Both the position numbers and the translations under genes were made by a program. A stretch of 64,000 bases of DNA from JABDGV01 sp964577935 (lineage in GTDB: Bacteria; Chlamydiota; Chlamydiia; Chlamydiales; FEN-1388): assembly GCA_964577935.1 (NCBI GenBank), contig CAZOAJ010000002.1, positions 1 to 64,000 of the forward strand, given 5' to 3'. Positions 50,099-59,088 of this stretch are shown here, piece after piece; position 1 is the stretch's first letter, and each line of letters starts with the position of its first letter. The notes under the pieces were generated by a model that had not been told where the DNA came from, made no database searches, and saw only the letters and a program-made list of their open reading frames with translations.

Positions 50099-51283
50099 TC
50101 AAACCTTTTTTTCCAATGAAGCTTTTTTTGCAATCTCAACAACACGCTTTGCAGCATCATCTAGATCCTTCGCAAAATAAAGAGGAATTTTTGACTCTAT
50201 AAGCCGAGCTTTTGCCTCTTGCACATGAGTTCCCTCCATTCGGACAACAATTGGAACAGACCTTGGCGAATGTTTAATCGCTTTGATAAGTGCCTCAGCT
50301 ATTATTTGACAGTTCATAATTCCGCCAAAGATATTCACTAAAACAGCTGTAACGCTTTGATCTGACAAAATAATATTAAATCCTTGAATCACCTTATCTT
50401 CACTAGCTCCCCCGCCGACATCAAGGAAATTGGCAGGGCTCCCCCCCCAATATCTGATGAGATCCATTGTTGCCATAGCAAGGCCCGCTCCATTCACCAT
50501 ACATCCAATATTTCCCTGCATTGCTATGTAGGCTAAATCGACTTTTTTGGCTTCTAATTCGAGCTTATGAAGTTGGGACGTATCAAAAATCGCTGCAAGC
50601 TCTTTCTGTCGAAAAAGAGCGTTATCATCCACAGAAGCCTTTCCATCGAGAGCAAGCAAGGTTCCCTGCCGCGTGAGAACTAAAGGATTAATCTCAAGAG
50701 ATAAGAGGTCATATCTGAAAAATAGCTGCGTTAACGAATCGATAATTTGTGTTCCTCTTTCAGCAAGCGAATTATTCCATCGCAGTGCCTTCAGTAATCG
50801 TTGTACCTGAAAACGCCTAAGCCTCATCGAGTCTGGAACAACTTCCTTGTGGATTTTTTTTGGATTATTTCGAGCCACTTCTTCAATTTCAACACCGCCT
50901 TCAGTCGATGCTATCACCATTACCGATCCAGCTTTTCGATCAACCACAAGGCTCAAATAATATTCAGTTTCAATATCTACCAAGGGAGTCAGAATAAGGG
51001 AATTAACGGGCAGTCCATCAGGACCAGTCTGAGGTGTTACAAACCGCTTTCCAAACATATCATGAGAATGCTCTATTAATTCTTCTACGGTCTTTCCTAT
51101 TCGGACACCGGAAGCTTTTCCTCGTCCTCCTGCATGAATTTGAATCTTAATCACACCTTGGTGAATTCCCGAGGCACGAATTTGTTCTTCTATAGTTTCG
51201 TAAGACTTCAGCACAATGTAGGGAGTGATTGGAATACCCCAACGGGATAAAAGAGATTTTGTTTGATATTCATGCAATTCCAT
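50099..51283 (-). CDS. sucC: Succinyl-CoA synthetase beta subunit
   Basis: 394 residues, normal length. M-E-L-H-E-Y-Q-T-K-S-L-L is the standard start; V-I-K-I-Q-I-H-A-G-G-R-G-K is the ATP-grasp lysine/glycine region; G-N-I-G-C-M-V-N-G-A-G-L-A-M-A-T-M-D and N-I-F-G-G-I-M-N-C are diagnostic. It forms the nucleotide-binding half of the enzyme. First gene of the sucCD pair and divergent from ftsY. Confidence 0.95.
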   Translation of the reverse strand: MELHEYQTKSLLSRWGIPITPYIVLKSYETIEEQIRASGIHQGVIKIQIHAGGRGKASGVRIGKTVEELIEHSHDMFGKRFVTPQTGPDGLPVNSLILTPLVDIETEYYLSLVVDRKAGSVMVIASTEGGVEIEEVARNNPKKIHKEVVPDSMRLRRFQVQRLLKALRWNNSLAERGTQIIDSLTQLFFRYDLLSLEINPLVLTRQGTLLALDGKASVDDNALFRQKELAAIFDTSQLHKLELEAKKVDLAYIAMQGNIGCMVNGAGLAMATMDLIRYWGGSPANFLDVGGGASEDKVIQGFNIILSDQSVTAVLVNIFGGIMNCQIIAEALIKAIKHSPRSVPIVVRMEGTHVQEAKARLIESKIPLYFAKDLDDAAKRVVEIAKKASLEKKV

Positions 51284-51433
51284 TATAGGTTATTCTTCAA
51301 CCTCACCACTTTGAACATGCAATTTGAGGAGCTTTCTTATCGTTTTATGCTCTTCCTGTTTTAAATAGGACAAGAAAATAGTATGATGAAAGACTACAGT
51401 GATTCTTGCTTTGAACTCTGATTTAGGAAATGT

Positions 51434-52360
51434 ATGATTTTTCGTTCAATTAGAAGCGGCTTTGAAAAAATATCACAGGCACTTACCAAGTCCCGCTCGT
51501 TCCTATCAAAACGTCTTCAACAGCTTTTTTCAAAAAAACTTGATGCCGAAACTCTTCAAGAAATTGAACAGGTACTCTTTGAAGCAGATCTTGGAGTCTC
51601 TATTATACAACAGCTCATGGGGCACCTCGAACTTTATTCTAAGAAAGAGCATTCACCTCAGGAACTATTAAGTCTTATCGAACAAGAGCTTTTGGCTCAA
51701 ATGGGAGATCTGGATCACTCCTTCGCACTTCATAACAACACCCCCTTAGTGACTCTTATCGTCGGAGCAAATGGACAAGGGAAAACGACGTCTATAGCAA
51801 AACTTTCTCATCTTTTAAAAAAAGACAATAAAACAGTTATTTTGGCTGGAGCAGATACGTTCCGTGCAGGCGCCCAAGAGCAGCTTGGTATATGGGCTGA
51901 CCGACTCAAAGTAGAGCTTGTCAAAGGAGCATACTCAGCAGATCCTGCAGCAGTTGCGTTCGACGGCGTTACAGCTGCATACAGCCGCGGTGCCGACGTT
52001 CTGCTCATCGATACTGCAGGACGACTTGAAAACAAATCTCATTTGATGAAAGAGCTTGAAAAGATACGAAAAAGCTGCACAAAAGCAAGACCCGGAACCC
52101 CTCATGAGACTCTTTTAGTACTGGATGCAACACTTGGTCAAAATAGCTTGGAAGTAGCAAAAGCCTTTCAGCAAGCAACCCCGCTCACAGGACTCATCCT
52201 CACAAAGCTTGATGGATCAGCTCGAGGAGGCAGCGTCATAGCTATCCAAAAGTCGCTCAAAGTACCTGTTAAGTTTATCTGCACTGGTGAGACAATCGAA
52301 GACATACAGCCATTTGAACCAAAAACATTTGTTCATTCACTTCTTTTTGAGGCCGAGTAG
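51434..52360 (+). CDS. ftsY: Signal-recognition-particle receptor FtsY
   Basis: 308 residues, the short form that lacks an acidic N-terminal domain. The GTPase motifs are G-A-N-G-Q-G-K-T-T (G1), D-T-F-R-A-G-A (insertion box), L-L-I-D-T-A-G-R (G3) and T-K-L-D-G (G4). With Ffh it delivers ribosomes making membrane proteins. G1 has Q where most FtsY have V/T-G-K-T-T context, not a loss. AGGAAATGT precedes ATG. Divergent from sucC and followed by uppP with a five-base gap. Confidence 0.95.
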   Translation: MIFRSIRSGFEKISQALTKSRSFLSKRLQQLFSKKLDAETLQEIEQVLFEADLGVSIIQQLMGHLELYSKKEHSPQELLSLIEQELLAQMGDLDHSFALHNNTPLVTLIVGANGQGKTTSIAKLSHLLKKDNKTVILAGADTFRAGAQEQLGIWADRLKVELVKGAYSADPAAVAFDGVTAAYSRGADVLLIDTAGRLENKSHLMKELEKIRKSCTKARPGTPHETLLVLDATLGQNSLEVAKAFQQATPLTGLILTKLDGSARGGSVIAIQKSLKVPVKFICTGETIEDIQPFEPKTFVHSLLFEAE

Positions 52361-52365
52361 TTTGA

Positions 52366-53136
52366 ATGGAATATCTTCTTGCAGTTTTGTGTGGAATAAT
52401 TCAAGGAATTACTGAGTTTCTTCCCATCTCCTCTACAGCACACTTACTTATATTAGACTTTCTGGTAGGAGGAATTCCTACACATGAGCGTTTCTTTGAA
52501 GTTGCCATTCAATCAGGCTCCGCTTGTGCACTTCTTATTTTCTATTTTAATACTTTCATTCGCCTACTCAGAACTGAAAAACGCTTCTGGGGAGCATATA
52601 GCATCGCCCTGCTTCCAGCTATAATTATGGGAGTGCTCTTTTCAAGTTTTATCAAAAAAATTCTCTACTGTCCACAGACCTTCGGTTTTAGCCTTCTTAT
52701 CGGAGGAATCATCATGGTAGGCATCGAAAAACTCAAAAACTCAAGAAGTACCACGACCCTTGAAGGCATTCAAATACAACAAGGGTTGTTGATTGGATTT
52801 CTTCAAGCAATTGCATTAATTCCTGGAGCCTCCAGGTTGGCAACTACTCTCATTGGAGGAAAACTAGGAGGCCTGGACCGAGCTACTGCTGTCGATTTTT
52901 CTTTCCTCATCGGAATTCCTCTCCTCTTCGGCGCAGCAGCTCATGACTTTATCAAGAATTTTTCTAGCCTTTCAACAGCAAGCATAGAGCTCACTTGCAT
53001 AGGCTGGATATCAACTTTTATAACAAGCCTTATGGCATTTACTCTCTGTCGCAACCTTCTCATCCGATACGGCCTTGCTCCATTTGGATGGTATCGAATA
53101 GCTCTTGGAACACTGATTTTTGTGTGCTTTATTTAG
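52366..53136 (+). CDS. uppP: Undecaprenyl-diphosphate phosphatase
   Basis: 256 residues, highly hydrophobic with about seven or eight helices. G-I-I-Q-G-I-T-E-F-L-P-I-S-S-T-A-H is the first catalytic motif (Glu-rich, ISSTAH), and I-P-G-A-S-R-L-A-T-T the second (usually PGxSRSG). It regenerates the lipid carrier used for peptidoglycan or other envelope sugars. Its presence with glmS and glmM fits active envelope sugar synthesis. The glmS gene ends one base away on the other strand. Confidence 0.9.
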   Translation: MEYLLAVLCGIIQGITEFLPISSTAHLLILDFLVGGIPTHERFFEVAIQSGSACALLIFYFNTFIRLLRTEKRFWGAYSIALLPAIIMGVLFSSFIKKILYCPQTFGFSLLIGGIIMVGIEKLKNSRSTTTLEGIQIQQGLLIGFLQAIALIPGASRLATTLIGGKLGGLDRATAVDFSFLIGIPLLFGAAAHDFIKNFSSLSTASIELTCIGWISTFITSLMAFTLCRNLLIRYGLAPFGWYRIALGTLIFVCFI

Positions 53137-53137
53137 C

Positions 53138-54958
53138 CTACTCAACCGTTACAGATTTAGCCAAATTTTTTGGCTTATCTATTTCTGTCCCACGAAGATG
53201 AGCAACATAATAGGCAAACAGTTGACATACCACTGCGACTAGGAGAGGAGCAAGCTCATCTCGAGTCTTGGGAATTTCAATCACATCGTCTGCTATATCG
53301 TAAATACCCGAAGCACCCTCGTAGACAACTGCTATAGCTTTGCCATGGCGGGCTTTTGCCTCCATAAGATTACTAATTACTTTGTCATAGGTAACTTCAT
53401 CAGCGCAAAGGGCAAACGTAGGACATTCTTCTGAAATGAGCGCTATAGGACCGTGCTTCATTTCTCCTGCTGCATATCCATTAGCATTGATATAGGCAAT
53501 TTCCTTGAGCTTTAATGCCCCTTCAAGACTTGAAGGGTACATGTACCTGCGTCCAATGAAAAAGAAATTATCATAATGTGCATATCGTTTGGCAATTTCT
53601 TCAACGTGAGGAGCCTTCTCAAGAATTAGCCCTATTTGCTCTGGAATCTGAGCGATATCACGGAGAAAATTTTGTCCATCCATCTTACTCATCAGTCTAA
53701 GACGAGCCATCATAAGAGCAAAAAGAGAAAGAACGATCAATTGACTTGTAAACGCTTTTGTTGAACAAACACCAATTTCGGGTCCCGCTCGAAGAAATAG
53801 AGAGCTTGATGCTTCACGAGCAAGAGTCGACCCTGGGACATTACAGATGCCAACAACATAAGCTCCTTTTGCCTTAAGCTCACGAACAGCCGCAATCGTA
53901 TCAGCAGTTTCGCCTGACTGACTTATTGCGATCGCAAGAGTCCCTTCTTGAACTATCGGATTCATATAACGATACTCAGATGAAATCTCGACACTTGTAG
54001 GGATACGAGCAAGCTCTTCAAAAAGATAAGCCGCTACCATTCCTGCATGCATTGAAGTACCGCATGCAACGATTACAATTCGTTGAATCGCTAATAGATC
54101 TGCTGTTTTTAAGTGAAGATCCTCAAGGGCCACTGTACCGTAATCCTCAAAAAATCGAGCATACATCGCATTCTTTGTCGACTGAACCTGCTCAAAGATT
54201 TCTTTCAAGGTGTAATGTTCGTAAGAGCCTTTAGAGAACTCTTCAACATGATGAGAAATTGTGTCTATTTTCTTTGATTTTTCGACAAGTTTGCTATCAA
54301 AAAGCTCTACCCCACATGGCGTCACACGAGCAACATCTCCATCACTCAAGTAGATAACATCTCTTGTATGATGGATAAGAGCGTTTTGATCCGAGCATAT
54401 AAACGTTTCGCCAACACCTACTCCAATGATAAGAGGAGCATTCAGGGACGCTACAATAATTTCATCTGGATGGTCTTTATGAATGACTCCTACTGCATAG
54501 GCTCCTTTCACAAGAAGAAGCGCCTGTTGTACAGCCTGTAGCAAATTCCCTTCATAACATTTTGAAATAAGGTGCGGGAGGACTTCCGTGTCGGTTTGTG
54601 TAGCAAAAACCACACCCTCTCTTTCAAGCTCTTCCCGTAACTGCTGAAAATTCTCAATAATGCCATTATGCACAACAGCTATGGATGAGGAGACATCTTG
54701 AAGCGGATGCGCGTTTGCAGCAGTAACGACGCCGTGAGTTGCCCAACGAGTGTGAGCAATTACTGTATTTGAAGATCTTCCTTGGACAAGTTTCTCTAAG
54801 TTCGTAAGCTTTCCAACGGCTTTAATACATTCCAAATTACCTGCATCAAGAAAGCCAACACCTGCTGAATCATATCCTCGATATTCTATACGCGACAGCC
54901 CCTCGAGAGAGAGAGTTATTCCATTACGAGGCCCTACATATCCAAAAATACCGCACAT
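53138..54958 (-). CDS. glmS: Glutamine-fructose-6-phosphate aminotransferase
   Basis: 606 residues. It makes glucosamine-6-phosphate, the entry to UDP-GlcNAc. M-C2-G-I-F-G-Y-V-G has the N-terminal nucleophile Cys2; H-T-R-W-A-T-H-G and G-I-I-E-N are glutaminase motifs; the two SIS domains follow (A-C-G-T-S-M-H-A-G, S-Q-S-G-E-T-A-D-T). The end L-A-K-S-V-T-V-E is the canonical C-terminus. No glmS-type ribozyme is evident upstream. The glmM gene is 27 bases upstream on the same strand. Confidence 0.97.
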   Translation of the reverse strand: MCGIFGYVGPRNGITLSLEGLSRIEYRGYDSAGVGFLDAGNLECIKAVGKLTNLEKLVQGRSSNTVIAHTRWATHGVVTAANAHPLQDVSSSIAVVHNGIIENFQQLREELEREGVVFATQTDTEVLPHLISKCYEGNLLQAVQQALLLVKGAYAVGVIHKDHPDEIIVASLNAPLIIGVGVGETFICSDQNALIHHTRDVIYLSDGDVARVTPCGVELFDSKLVEKSKKIDTISHHVEEFSKGSYEHYTLKEIFEQVQSTKNAMYARFFEDYGTVALEDLHLKTADLLAIQRIVIVACGTSMHAGMVAAYLFEELARIPTSVEISSEYRYMNPIVQEGTLAIAISQSGETADTIAAVRELKAKGAYVVGICNVPGSTLAREASSSLFLRAGPEIGVCSTKAFTSQLIVLSLFALMMARLRLMSKMDGQNFLRDIAQIPEQIGLILEKAPHVEEIAKRYAHYDNFFFIGRRYMYPSSLEGALKLKEIAYINANGYAAGEMKHGPIALISEECPTFALCADEVTYDKVISNLMEAKARHGKAIAVVYEGASGIYDIADDVIEIPKTRDELAPLLVAVVCQLFAYYVAHLRGTEIDKPKNLAKSVTVE

Positions 54959-54985
54959 ATGAATTCTAGCTCCGTTTGAATATCT

Positions 54986-56452
54986 TCAAATTCCAATTTG
55001 TTGTCGAACTACTGCAGCAATTGTTTCAGCATGATGCTGAATAACACTTCGTCTTGGCCCCTCTATCATAATTCGTATAAGAGGCTCAGTGCCTGAATAT
55101 CGGACGAGCACTCTGCCTGAGGTTCCAAGCGATTGCTCAACTTCAGATATGACTTCCCTTAATCCAAAAACCTTATCTAAATGTGGCTTTGAAGACACTT
55201 TTATATTGAGGCATATTTGTGGATACTTGACAAATTGCGAAGCAAGCTCTGATAGCTTACTCCCTGTCTCAATCATTATTCTAAGAACTTGAAGAGCGGA
55301 AACAAGACCATCGCCAGTCGTATTATGTTCCAAGAAAATCACATGACCACTTGGCTCTCCGCCAAGAATAGCATCTGTTTTCAACATCTCCTGAATCACA
55401 TACCGATCTCCAACTTGGGACGTAAACACCTCTATTCCCATATTTCTTAAGGCCGAGACATAGCCCAAATTACTCATGACGGTAGTAACAAGACGATTAT
55501 TTTTTAAAAGTCCTTTTTGAAGCATATCTTTAGCACATATCGCTAAAACTGCATCGCCATCGACGATTTGAGCATTTTCATCGACCATGATGACTCTATC
55601 TGCATCGCCATCAAGAGCAATACCAACATCGGCCTTAAGATCAATTACCGCCTTTTGCACAAGTTCTGGATGGAGGGCACCACATGCATCGTTGATATTT
55701 AGTCCATTCGGAGTATTTCCATACACGTAGACCTTAGCATCGAGTTCTTGAAATACTAACGGAGCAACTTTATAGGCTGCGCCATTGGCACAATCAAGAG
55801 CAATCCTCAAGTTCTTGAGGGAAAGCCTGCGAGGAAAAGTTGCTTTAATAAATTCAATATAGCGGCCATCAGCATCATTGATTCGAGCGTTTTTCCCTAT
55901 CTCATTATCGTGAGGCAAGCAATCTTCAAACGCGTGGGGGCTACTTGCAACTAAAGCCTCCATATCTGCTTCCCAGCTATCAGGGAGCTTAAATCCTTCA
56001 GCAGAAAAAAACTTTATTCCGTTGTCGAAATAGGGATTATGAGAAGCAGAAATAACGATGCCGGCATCAGCTCGATAGGCTCGGGTAATAAATGCTACAG
56101 CAGGAGTAGGCGTGGGCCCTAGCATAAAGGTATCAACACCCATAGAACAAAGACCCGAAACAAGAGCATTTTCATACATATAGCATGAAAGCCGAGTGTC
56201 TTTGCCGATCACAACACGGTGTTTGCCGGGATGAGACTTAAAAATTTTACCTACAGCCCTCCCTAAAGCCAAAGCGACTTCAACAGTCATAGGGAAAAGA
56301 TTAGCTTTACCTCGTATTCCGTCAGTACCAAACAACTTAGGAATATCATGCCTACGGGCACCAGAAGCATTATGTTCTAGGCATTTAGCTTCTCGAAGTT
56401 TATCACCGCTTTCGCTCATTTTTCGTCTCATATAGACAAAGCAAACCCTCAA
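54986..56452 (-). CDS. glmM: Phosphoglucosamine mutase
   Basis: Up to 488 residues. L-F-G-T-D-G-I-R-G is the standard start; I-S-A-S-H-N-P has the phosphorylated Ser; D-G-D-A-D-R is the metal site; G-E-P-S-G-H is the substrate loop; R-Y-S-G-T-E-P is the phosphate loop. It converts glucosamine-6-P to glucosamine-1-P. The N-terminus is uncertain: in-frame ATGs at 56431 and 56419 give shorter starts, and the extra 35-40 residues before L-F-G-T-D-G are unusual. Directly upstream of glmS. Confidence 0.92.
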   Translation of the reverse strand: MRVCFVYMRRKMSESGDKLREAKCLEHNASGARRHDIPKLFGTDGIRGKANLFPMTVEVALALGRAVGKIFKSHPGKHRVVIGKDTRLSCYMYENALVSGLCSMGVDTFMLGPTPTPAVAFITRAYRADAGIVISASHNPYFDNGIKFFSAEGFKLPDSWEADMEALVASSPHAFEDCLPHDNEIGKNARINDADGRYIEFIKATFPRRLSLKNLRIALDCANGAAYKVAPLVFQELDAKVYVYGNTPNGLNINDACGALHPELVQKAVIDLKADVGIALDGDADRVIMVDENAQIVDGDAVLAICAKDMLQKGLLKNNRLVTTVMSNLGYVSALRNMGIEVFTSQVGDRYVIQEMLKTDAILGGEPSGHVIFLEHNTTGDGLVSALQVLRIMIETGSKLSELASQFVKYPQICLNIKVSSKPHLDKVFGLREVISEVEQSLGTSGRVLVRYSGTEPLIRIMIEGPRRSVIQHHAETIAAVVRQQIGI

Positions 56453-56648
56453 TCTAACCTGATCATCCTAGCACTATTTAGAATATGATCCATCTATTTT
56501 GAGCTCGACTTATATAAAAAAATGAAGATCAAGCAAAAAAATTATATATAATAGTTTTAATTCAAATTAATAATTTCAAATTAAATTTGACTTAAACTTA
56601 ATTATCAGCTAGATTTTGTCACTATTTAATTTAATTACAGAGGCCTTC

Positions 56649-57593
56649 ATGGTTGAGAACATTCTTCAGTTATCGAATACTCATCTCAATAATATAGACC
56701 ACTATCCAGTCGCTTCCTCTCTTATTTCTGCACCTCTTCGTGGAATTGCAGGAATTACTGGAACAATCGTATCTCTTGTAGAAATCGTATTTCATGAAAT
56801 AGCTGCAACCTTTCATAGCTACAAGGGTGATAACCTCAAAAACCTCACTCATATTCAAGCTCGAAACAACACCCTCGTAACACTCAAAGCCTCTATCGAC
56901 GCCATCGCACGCGCTTTTATTGCTGCTATTCCAATTTTTGGAAATATCGTCCTTTCAAAATATGATGGGCAAATCGCTGAGCTACAAGCGGAGAAAAAGG
57001 GCCAAAATGGTCGTCTTAACAAAACCCAAAAAGAGCTGCAACTAAGCAACAAAAGCATTGCCGGACTGATATCTGCACAAAATATCGCCTACTTAACCCA
57101 AAAAAAAGCCTTGAGCGACTTAGACCAAGCAAACTCAAAGATCAATACGTTAACTCAAGAAAAGCAACAAGCCGTTGATCAATTAAATATTGAAACTGAA
57201 AAATTAAAGGGAGCAGAAGAGAATATACAAGCTCTTAAGCAAAAGCTTGAGAAAATAGCCGAAGAAATGAGGAGCTTAGCGATTGAGCTTCAGAATGGTC
57301 CAATTAACGAGGATACCAACTCAATCTCACCTGAGGGTTTATTGGACGACTCACTTGCCCCCGCTGATGAACCTATTGAAAATAATACATTGCTTGCGCC
57401 TGAGACTCTTTCCCCTGAGGATATCAGACCTGAAAAGCTAGAGATGTCGCCGGCTGAAAAAAAGCGGAGTGAAATCCAAGCAAAAAAAAGAGCCGAAAAA
57501 AAGAGAGTATATTCTCGATTGAAGGCTGCGAAAGCACAAAGTAATCGAACTAATAAATTTGTAGCGCCGATTCTAAAAAAGCTGCGAAAATAG
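56649..57593 (+). CDS. Membrane-inserting coiled-coil protein, chlamydial family
   Basis: 314 residues from ATG 56649; the longer TTG frame at 56616 is less likely. Hydrophobic stretches lie at about 20-50 and 80-105, sharing the pattern of the 16348-16761 protein (V-F-H-E-I-A-A; A-R-A-F-I-A-A-I-P-I-F-G). Residues 110-225 form a long coiled coil rich in Gln/Glu/Lys (K-T-Q-K-E-L-Q-L-S-N-K-S, A-V-D-Q-L-N-I-E-T-E-K-L). The tail is acidic, then strongly basic (E-K-K-R-S-E-I-Q-A-K-K-R-A-E-K-K-R). Likely an Inc-type effector with a host-facing coiled coil. Not recognised. Confidence 0.5.
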   Translation: MVENILQLSNTHLNNIDHYPVASSLISAPLRGIAGITGTIVSLVEIVFHEIAATFHSYKGDNLKNLTHIQARNNTLVTLKASIDAIARAFIAAIPIFGNIVLSKYDGQIAELQAEKKGQNGRLNKTQKELQLSNKSIAGLISAQNIAYLTQKKALSDLDQANSKINTLTQEKQQAVDQLNIETEKLKGAEENIQALKQKLEKIAEEMRSLAIELQNGPINEDTNSISPEGLLDDSLAPADEPIENNTLLAPETLSPEDIRPEKLEMSPAEKKRSEIQAKKRAEKKRVYSRLKAAKAQSNRTNKFVAPILKKLRK

Positions 57594-57611
57594 TAGTAGA
57601 GCTTCCAACGT

Positions 57612-57643
57612 ATGACACTCAAAGGTAACCTTTAGAGTGTCAT
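57612..57643. terminator. Hairpin between convergent genes
   Basis: ATGACACTC / GAGTGTCAT plus AAAGG / CCTTT, separated by one bulged A, forms a 14-base-pair stem between the coiled-coil gene and the facing symporter gene. It fits a bidirectional terminator without a T-run. Confidence 0.6.
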
Positions 57644-57680
57644 GTGTTGCATGTGTGATTCAAGCAACTGAGGGTTCTTT

Positions 57681-58937
57681 TTAGATTTCTTGTTGAATTT
57701 CCGTGTCAACAATCGCAGTCACACAGCTATCAGACCAGATATTGAGAGACGTCTCTACAGCATCTATGATCCCATAAAGAGGCAGTATCGCCCCCATAAG
57801 ATGAATTGGAACATTCATAGAAGCAAGCAAAGCGCACGATAGAAAATAACAACCCATCGGGACGCCTGCATTACCGATCGCTGCAATAGTTGCTACAAAA
57901 ATCCAAACAAACTGATCAAGGCCGCTAAAGACCACACCTTCGCACGATCCTACAAACATAACGCTGATAACTATAAAGGCAGCACACCCATTCATATTAA
58001 TTGAGGTGCAAAGAGGGAACGATATTCGAGCAATTGATTCTTTAATCCCAGCCCGCTTTGTAGCACAATCAATAGCAAGCGGAGCTGTGGCGCTTGAAGA
58101 CTTTGTCACAAAGGCCATACTCAGAGCAGGAGAAAAGGATCTCACGAGCTTATACGTAGAGATCTTCTTCCACTTCAAAAGTAGAGGAAGAACAATACAG
58201 CCTTGAACAAGGTTTGCAGCAAGTACTGCCGCAAAAAATCGAAGTATCTTCTCAAATGATTCAAGATTCGATATCTCTTGAAGAAGCAGCGTCAAGAAAG
58301 CCCACAAGATAATAGGAATAAAGCGGACTATGAAAATAGTAGCCTGCATCAATAAATCATAAATCGAACTAAAAAAGTGATGAATCCTGACTTTTGATTC
58401 AGGAGGCAATTGATGAGAAGAGATTCCAAGCAAAAGAGCAAGAATCAGAGCTGCGATGGCATTATTATCCGCGAAAGGCCGGACAATATTTGATGGCACT
58501 GCATCAAGAAGCCAGCTCGAGTAATCGGTACTCATCTTTACTGCATCTGCAGCTTCCATGGCTGAAGAAATTGCAAGAGAACCATCTCCTCCATGCTGCA
58601 TAAGTCCAAAAACATTAACGAAAAGCAGCCCTATGGATGCGGCTATTAGAGTTGTTAGCAACGTGTACTTCGTTATCCTCATCGTAATTTTCTTCGCATG
58701 GCCATGCCCGTCTAGTGAAGAAAAAACAGAAACAACCGAGAAAAAAAGGATAGGAACGCTTACGAGCCGCAAAAGACGCATAAATACATCAGCAACAAAA
58801 GTTGCTGTTTGAACAACAAGTGAAATCCCACTGATTACGCTTAACACAGCAAAAAGAAAGGCCAGCAAAAATTGAGTTGAAGTTTTTCTGTACCAAGCAT
58901 TTGAACGTCGCGAGGTATGGGGTATTTGGGGGCACAT
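57681..58937 (-). CDS. Dicarboxylate/amino acid:cation symporter (DAACS family)
   Basis: 418 residues with about eight helices plus two re-entrant loops. S-S-S-A-T-A-P-L is the serine-rich HP1 loop; C-T-S-I-N-M-N-G-C-A is the TM7 NMDGT-like motif (here NMNG); V-A-T-I-A-A-I-G-N-A-G-V-P is the HP2 loop. It imports glutamate, serine/threonine or dicarboxylates with Na+ or H+. NMNG in place of NMDG means the ion coupling may differ. Alone on the minus strand. Confidence 0.85.
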   Translation of the reverse strand: MCPQIPHTSRRSNAWYRKTSTQFLLAFLFAVLSVISGISLVVQTATFVADVFMRLLRLVSVPILFFSVVSVFSSLDGHGHAKKITMRITKYTLLTTLIAASIGLLFVNVFGLMQHGGDGSLAISSAMEAADAVKMSTDYSSWLLDAVPSNIVRPFADNNAIAALILALLLGISSHQLPPESKVRIHHFFSSIYDLLMQATIFIVRFIPIILWAFLTLLLQEISNLESFEKILRFFAAVLAANLVQGCIVLPLLLKWKKISTYKLVRSFSPALSMAFVTKSSSATAPLAIDCATKRAGIKESIARISFPLCTSINMNGCAAFIVISVMFVGSCEGVVFSGLDQFVWIFVATIAAIGNAGVPMGCYFLSCALLASMNVPIHLMGAILPLYGIIDAVETSLNIWSDSCVTAIVDTEIQQEI

Positions 58938-59088
58938 GAAGTCCTTAAAATGATTAACATTTGCTCATGATACACACAATTAAGAGATTTTTTGCAGATA
59001 TTTAATACGAAGACCTCTCGACAGTAGATAGTTAACCCCTTTTCATTTATAATTTGATTTCAACATTTCAATGGCTTTGTAGGATCGA

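Noticed and set aside
53138..54958. A glmS ribozyme upstream of glmS
   Set aside because: glmM lies only 27 bases upstream, so there is no room for the leader that carries this ribozyme.
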